Shown piece after piece: positions 60,313-64,000 of a DNA stretch of 64,000 nt. The DNA comes from Peribacillus saganii (GTDB lineage Bacteria; Bacillota; Bacilli; Bacillales; DSM-1321): the NCBI RefSeq assembly GCF_003429095.1, contig NZ_QVTE01000001.1, positions 141,133 through 205,132 on the forward strand, read 5' to 3'. Numbering within the stretch: the first letter of the stretch is position 1; every line of letters begins with the position of its first letter. Made by a program: the position numbers and the translations under genes. The notes under the pieces were generated by a model. The model was given only the letters and a program-made list of their open reading frames with translations, made no database searches and was not told where the DNA came from.

Positions 60313-61206
60313 ATGCTAAAAATTGGATCTCACGTATCAATGAGCGGCAAGAAGATGCTGCTTGCGGCGAGCGAGGAGGCGGTTTCATACGGTGCAGCCA
60401 CCTTTATGATTTATACCGGGGCCCCTCAGAATACAAGGCGGAAAAAGATTGAGGATTTAAATATTGAAGCCGGCAGAAGGCATATGGAGATGCATGGCAT
60501 TAAAGATATAGTCGTGCATGCCCCATATATCATCAACATCGGCAATTCAGTTAATGCTGATACTTTTGATTTAGGAGTCAGATTTTTACGGACTGAAATC
60601 GAACGTACAGAAGCGATTGGTGCTACCCAAATCGTGCTTCATCCTGGTGCACATGTCGGAGAGGGAACAGAAGCAGGGATTAAGAAAATTATTGAAGGGC
60701 TTAATGAGGTGCTTACCCCTGAACACAATGTCCAAATTGCGCTTGAAACCATGGCTGGAAAGGGCTCAGAATGCGGGAAAAGCTTTGAAGAGCTGGCTAT
60801 GATTATTGATGGCGTCAATTTAAGCGATAAGCTGTCTGTTTGCTTTGATACTTGCCATACCCATGATGCGGGCTACAACATTGTTGAGGACTTTGATGGA
60901 GTACTGAATGAATTTGATAAAATAATAGGTATTGACCGGCTTAAAGTTCTGCATATTAATGACAGTAAAAATGCGATCGGGATGCGAAAGGACCGCCATG
61001 AAAATATCGGCATTGGCCATATTGGCTTTAAAGCTTTGAACTATATCGTCCACCATCCGCAATTGACAGAGGTGCCCAAAATTCTTGAAACTCCTTTTGT
61101 GGGAGAGGACAAGAAAAATAAAAAACCGCCTTATAAGCGGGAAATCGACAGTTTTATCAACCAGGAATTCGATAAAGACCTCCTGGATAAAATAATGGCA
61201 GATTAA
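60313..61206 (+). CDS. nfo: Endonuclease IV
   Basis: Nfo is an AP endonuclease for base-excision repair. The 297-residue TIM-barrel protein has the family zinc motifs [23 protein letters not shown] and [23 protein letters not shown] 60313 lies after TTAGGGGATG; upstream codons in frame are unlikely. It starts 33 bases after cshB and may be co-transcribed, so it is active in both repair and, in spores, germination. Confidence 0.96.
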   Translation: MLKIGSHVSMSGKKMLLAASEEAVSYGAATFMIYTGAPQNTRRKKIEDLNIEAGRRHMEMHGIKDIVVHAPYIINIGNSVNADTFDLGVRFLRTEIERTEAIGATQIVLHPGAHVGEGTEAGIKKIIEGLNEVLTPEHNVQIALETMAGKGSECGKSFEELAMIIDGVNLSDKLSVCFDTCHTHDAGYNIVEDFDGVLNEFDKIIGIDRLKVLHINDSKNAIGMRKDRHENIGIGHIGFKALNYIVHHPQLTEVPKILETPFVGEDKKNKKPPYKREIDSFINQEFDKDLLDKIMAD

Positions 61207-61229
61207 TAAAAATATGCTTGCTATTATGA

Positions 61230-61254
61230 AACAGGCCGGGCATCCGGCCTGTTT
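61230..61254. terminator. Rho-independent terminator between nfo and yqfT
   Basis: AACAGGCCGG pairs with CCGGCCTGTT over a 4-base loop, followed by TT. The stem sits between convergent genes and serves both strands. Confidence 0.85.
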
Positions 61255-61512
61255 TCATGTATTAGTCAACGAAAGGAAGATACTTTCAATTTGGGCTGCC
61301 GTTTCATTGCCAAGGATTAAGGAGACCTGTTTGATTACCCCGTCCCTTTGTTTTTTATCAAAAATATTTATATTTTTGCCATTTAAAATTCCGCATATTT
61401 TTTCAGCTTGATTGTAATGAATTGATATTCCATACTGTCTCGCAATTTCCTTCAGCTCACCTGCCTGGATCCGGTTAAGCTTGTGGTTAATCATCATTTC
61501 ATAAAGCTTCAT
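61255..61512 (-). CDS. yqfT: DUF2624 family protein YqfT
   Basis: This 85-residue protein begins MKLYEMMINHKLNRIQAGEL and has a helical, soluble pattern that fits DUF2624 (YqfT of B. subtilis). ATG 61512 follows AGAGGAGGG; the in-frame start at 61536 lies before that site. Its function is unknown. It is convergent with nfo and divergent from the zinc transporter genes. Confidence 0.85.
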   Translation of the reverse strand: MKLYEMMINHKLNRIQAGELKEIARQYGISIHYNQAEKICGILNGKNINIFDKKQRDGVIKQVSLILGNETAAQIESIFLSLTNT

Positions 61513-61610
61513 TCTATCCCTCCTCTTGTTTAACATATGAGAAAGTTGGTTGCGAGTGAACTGAAACTAATAAGAAAGTGACGAATGTACACGCTCCAAA
61601 GCCCCGTGTC

Positions 61611-61639
61611 TTTACAAAGAAACGAAAATGACTTATAAT
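61611..61639 (+). promoter_or_regulatory. SigA promoter of znuC-znuB-zur
   Basis: TTTACA (61611-61616) and TATAAT (61634-61639) are separated by 17 bases. Confidence 0.82.
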
Positions 61640-61648
61640 TCTGGAAGT

Positions 61649-61669
61649 AAATCGGAATGATTCTTAAAA
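61649..61669. promoter_or_regulatory. Candidate Zur box
   Basis: AAATCGGAATGATT matches the left half and centre of the Bacillus Zur consensus AAATCGTAATNATTACGATTT; the right half is poor. It lies just after the probable transcription start, a normal repressor position, and the operon encodes Zur itself. Confidence 0.5.
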
Positions 61670-61720
61670 AGTTTAACTGCCGAAACCAAAGTTAATTTCG
61701 GGGTGAAAAGGGTGATAATT

Positions 61721-62488
61721 TTGCATGAACCTTCAAATCGGATGATTATCAAGGTTGATAATCTTTCATATAAATACGAAAAGGAAAACGTTCTCGAACA
61801 TGTTTCAATGGCGGTTCCAGCCGGTGCTTTCCTTGCACTAGTCGGCCCTAACGGCTCTGGAAAATCGACGCTGCTTAAGCTGCTGCTGGGGCTTCTGCGC
61901 CCGCAGCAGGGGACAATCGAGTTATTTGGAAGAGATATCCGCAGCTTTAAGGCATGGGACAAAATCGGTTTTGTTTCCCAAAAAGCGAATTCCTTTAACA
62001 GCGGGTTCCCTGCAACTGTTTTTGAAGTCGTATCATCTGGCTTAACAAAAAAAATTGGTTTGTTCAAGTTCCTTCGCAGTGAGCACCGGAAAAAAGTGAT
62101 GAAGGCATTGGAATCCGTAGGGATGGATGCTTTTGCAACAAGGAATATCGGAGAACTTTCGGGAGGCCAGCAACAGCGGGTTTTCATCGCAAGGGCACTT
62201 GTCAGCGATCCTGAGCTGCTTATACTTGATGAGCCAACCGTTGGCGTAGATGCACAACATGTCAGCCAATTTTATGACCTGCTATATATGCTTAACAGAA
62301 AGCTTAAAATCACGCTCTTATTAGTAACGCATGATGTAGGCCCCATTACGGATAAAACTACGCATGTCGCATGTTTAAATAAGTTTTTGCATTTTCATGG
62401 CAATGCAGAAGAATACAGGGAACTGGATGATAAGGAACTCTCATCAATCTACGGACATGGAGTGCAATTAATTAGCCATAACCATTAA
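61721..62488 (+). CDS. znuC: Zinc ABC transporter ATP-binding protein
   Basis: ZnuC powers high-affinity zinc uptake. The protein is about 255 residues, with Walker A GPNGSGKST, Q-loop SQKAN, ABC signature LSGGQQQR, Walker B LLILDEPT and H-loop THD. The start is most likely TTG 61721 (AAGGGTGAT 5 bases before); ATG 61742 is possible but without a ribosome-binding site. Substrate zinc is inferred from the Zur gene in the same operon and the candidate Zur box. No solute-binding protein gene (znuA) is here. Confidence 0.9.
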   Translation: MHEPSNRMIIKVDNLSYKYEKENVLEHVSMAVPAGAFLALVGPNGSGKSTLLKLLLGLLRPQQGTIELFGRDIRSFKAWDKIGFVSQKANSFNSGFPATVFEVVSSGLTKKIGLFKFLRSEHRKKVMKALESVGMDAFATRNIGELSGGQQQRVFIARALVSDPELLILDEPTVGVDAQHVSQFYDLLYMLNRKLKITLLLVTHDVGPITDKTTHVACLNKFLHFHGNAEEYRELDDKELSSIYGHGVQLISHNH

Positions 62489-62500
62489 TATGAAAAGTTA

Positions 62501-62535
62501 CTGTTATAACAGTTCTTGTCAAATTGTTATAACAG
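62501..62535. promoter_or_regulatory. Tandem palindromes between znuC and znuB
   Basis: CTGTTATAACAG (62501-62512) is a perfect 12-bp dyad and TTGTTATAACAG (62524-62535) repeats 11 of the 12 bases 23 bp later. They lie just before the znuB ribosome-binding site. They may be operator pairs or RNA hairpins; they do not match the Zur consensus. Confidence 0.5.
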
Positions 62536-62551
62536 CAATGGGAGATGTCTT

Positions 62552-63391
62552 ATGTTATCAGGATTATTCCAATATGAATTTTTACAAAATGCCTTTCTGA
62601 CGGGTATCATCATTGGGGCTCTTGCGCCTCTGTTGGGGGTTTTTGTGGTTGTGCGCAGAATGTCTCTTATTGCGGATGCCCTCAGTCATGTAACACTGGC
62701 AGGAATAGCTTTTTCGCTCCTCCTTGAAAAGACTTTTATAGTCGTGGCCGGTGTAAGTCCTTTATATATGGGGATGCTGTTTTCAGTAATAGGTTCCCTT
62801 TTTATTGAGCGGCTTCGTAATGTTTATAAACACTATCAAGAACTTGCAATCCCTATTATCCTTTCCGGGGGCATTGGCCTTGGTGTGATCTTTATTTCTC
62901 TTGCAGACGGCTTCAACACCGACCTTTATGGATACCTTTTTGGTAGTGTAAGTGCTGTCAGCTCAGTTGATTTATGGGTAATTGCAGGCATCAGCTTAGC
63001 GGTTGTCATAACAGTTATTTCCCTTTATAAGGAATTATTTTTATTATCGTTTGATGAAGAACATGCAAAGGCCTCTGGGATTCCGGCAAGGCTCATTCAC
63101 TTCATTTTTATCATCATGGTTGCCCTTGTGATTGCGGCTTCGATGAGGATTGTCGGTATCCTGCTTGTTTCTTCGCTAATGACACTGCCTGTCGCCGCAA
63201 GTATAAGGATCGCAAAGGGCTTTAAACAAACAATCGCTTATTCGATTATCTTTGGCGAGATTTCGGTCATTGGCGGCCTGTTTTTCTCTTACTTCCTGGA
63301 CCTTGCTCCGGGTGGAACAATTGTGGTAATCGCGGTAATTATTCTTATCCTTTCGATTTTGGCCAAAAACGTCAAGACACGCTTGGCGTAA
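62552..63391 (+). CDS. znuB: Zinc ABC transporter permease
   Basis: This 279-residue membrane protein belongs to the ABC-3 (ZnuB/MntB) permease family, with about eight hydrophobic segments. Family motifs are RRMSLIADALSHVTLAGIAF (about residues 36-55) and MRIVGILLVSSLMTLPVA (about 205-222). ATG 62552 follows GGGAGATG. It is in operon with znuC and zur; specificity for zinc rather than manganese is inferred from this. Confidence 0.93.
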   Translation: MLSGLFQYEFLQNAFLTGIIIGALAPLLGVFVVVRRMSLIADALSHVTLAGIAFSLLLEKTFIVVAGVSPLYMGMLFSVIGSLFIERLRNVYKHYQELAIPIILSGGIGLGVIFISLADGFNTDLYGYLFGSVSAVSSVDLWVIAGISLAVVITVISLYKELFLLSFDEEHAKASGIPARLIHFIFIIMVALVIAASMRIVGILLVSSLMTLPVAASIRIAKGFKQTIAYSIIFGEISVIGGLFFSYFLDLAPGGTIVVIAVIILILSILAKNVKTRLA

Positions 63392-63406
63392 ACCGGGGTG
63401 ATAAAC

Positions 63407-63817
63407 ATGAATGTAGGAACAGCAATGCAGATGCTGAAGGAAAAAGGATTTAAGCATACAGGAAAACGTGAAGAAATGCTGCAGTTATTTTCTGCTAATA
63501 ATAAATATTTAACTGCCAAAGAAGTGCTGGAGTTTATGAAAGAGGATTATCCAGGGTTAAGCTTTGATACTATATACCGTAACCTTTCCCTTTTTGCAGA
63601 AATGGGTATTCTGGAGATGACAGAGCTTTCAGGTGAAAAGCATTTCCGATTTACTTGCAGCCATCAACATCATCACCATCACTTTATTTGCATGGATTGC
63701 GGGACGACTAAGGAAATTGAAACCTGCCCAATGAACGAACTGAAAGAAAACCTGAAGGAATATGATATTTCGGGCCATAAATTTGAAATTTACGGTAAAT
63801 GCCCGGAATGTCGCTAA
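63407..63817 (+). CDS. zur: Zinc uptake regulator Zur (Fur family)
   Basis: Zur is the zinc-sensing repressor of the Fur family. The 136-residue protein has an N-terminal winged helix ([20 protein letters not shown], then the recognition region [12 protein letters not shown]), a His-rich metal-binding segment HQHHHHHF and two CxxC pairs (CMDCG and CPECR) for structural zinc. ATG 63407 follows GGGGTGAT; GTG 63398 overlaps it. It ends the operon and likely represses it through the upstream Zur box. Confidence 0.94.
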   Translation: MNVGTAMQMLKEKGFKHTGKREEMLQLFSANNKYLTAKEVLEFMKEDYPGLSFDTIYRNLSLFAEMGILEMTELSGEKHFRFTCSHQHHHHHFICMDCGTTKEIETCPMNELKENLKEYDISGHKFEIYGKCPECR

Positions 63818-63830
63818 CATGATATAAGAA

Positions 63831-63864
63831 AAAGGGTGTTCCACTATTACTGGAACACCCTTTT
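63831..63864 (+). terminator. Rho-independent terminator of znuC-znuB-zur
   Basis: AAAGGGTGTTCCA pairs with TGGAACACCCTTT over a 7-base loop, followed by TACATT. Confidence 0.9.
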
Positions 63865-63947
63865 ACATTGGAAGCCGTATACAGCAGATATAGTTACTCT
63901 TACTAAAAGGTTATGTTAAACCTCATTGTTGGATTTTGGTACTTTGT

Positions 63948-64000
63948 TGATGTTTAGCTGCAGCGCCCAGCCCCTCGAGGTCATAAGCCAATCACTTCGG
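63948..64000 (+). repeat. Dispersed repeat, 5' part at window end
   Basis: The sequence starts TGATGTTTAGCTGCAGCGCC and continues into CAGCCCCTCGAGGTCATAAG, matching the 5' end of the other copies. It runs off the window, so its length and 3' neighbour are unknown. Confidence 0.75.

Overview
This window is the conserved housekeeping core of a low-to-moderate GC, endospore-forming, competence-gene-carrying Bacillaceae chromosome (Bacillus sensu lato). The gene order follows the B. subtilis yqe/yqf/rpoD region, with accessory differences: pssA-psd sits at the left edge, deoC lies between mtaB and yqeW, and znuCB-zur lies after nfo. The sporulation genes (sda, gpr, spoIIP, yqxA, yqfC, yqfD), the SigW operon yqeZ-floA-yqfB, the HrcA/CIRCE heat-shock locus and the glycyl T-box all fit this assignment. 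The exact genus cannot be fixed from the sequence alone. No prophage, CRISPR array, rRNA or tRNA gene was seen. The only insertion-sequence trace is a short putative transposase remnant before deoC.

Layout. 1-1733: divergent phospholipid genes pssA (partial) and psd, then the sporulation checkpoint gene sda. 1734-2116: a regulatory region with DnaA boxes and a LexA-type box. 2117-7127: the tightly packed yqeG-yqeH-aroE-yhbY-nadD-yqeK-rsfS-yqeM operon (ribosome assembly, shikimate, NAD, Ap4A). 7247-11815: comER (minus) and the comEA-comEB-comEC DNA-uptake operon. 12052-14195: yqzM, holA and rpsT. 14590-17338: gpr, spoIIP and yqxA. 17493-20540: lepA and hemW. 20568-29072: hrcA-grpE-dnaK, dnaJ, prmA-rsmE-mtaB. 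29723-32221: deoC, yqeW, rpsU-yqeY. 32406-35323: SigW operon yqeZ-floA-yqfB. 35427-43277: yqfC-yqfD-phoH, pgpH-ybeY-dgkA, cdd-era-yqzL. 43539-49363: recO, T-box-controlled glyQS, ccpN-ppsR. 49762-53255: yqxD and the macromolecular-synthesis pair dnaG-sigA. 53400-56412: a membrane protein gene, cccA, trmK-yqfO. 56813-61512: ispH and yqfQ (minus), cshB-nfo, yqfT (minus). 61611-63817: a Zur-type zinc uptake operon znuC-znuB-zur.

Most genes are essential or near-essential and concern replication (holA, dnaG, sigA, recO, nfo), ribosome and tRNA maturation (yqeH, rsfS, era, ybeY, lepA, trmK, mtaB, rsmE, prmA, rpsT, rpsU, glyQS), protein folding, and second-messenger or stress control (pgpH, yqeK, floA, zur, ccpN). 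The operon structure is well marked: many adjacent starts overlap the preceding stop, and strong hairpin terminators close the units.

No wholly new multi-gene system is visible. The most noteworthy non-standard signals lie between genes. They are a dispersed repeat family (five recognisable copies plus a remnant) that abuts ribosome-binding sites or promoters of grpE, dnaJ, pgpH and glyQS; a combined DnaA/LexA-type control region upstream of sda; a 45-bp minisatellite inside yqfQ; tandem palindromes between znuC and znuB; and nested inverted repeats upstream of recO.
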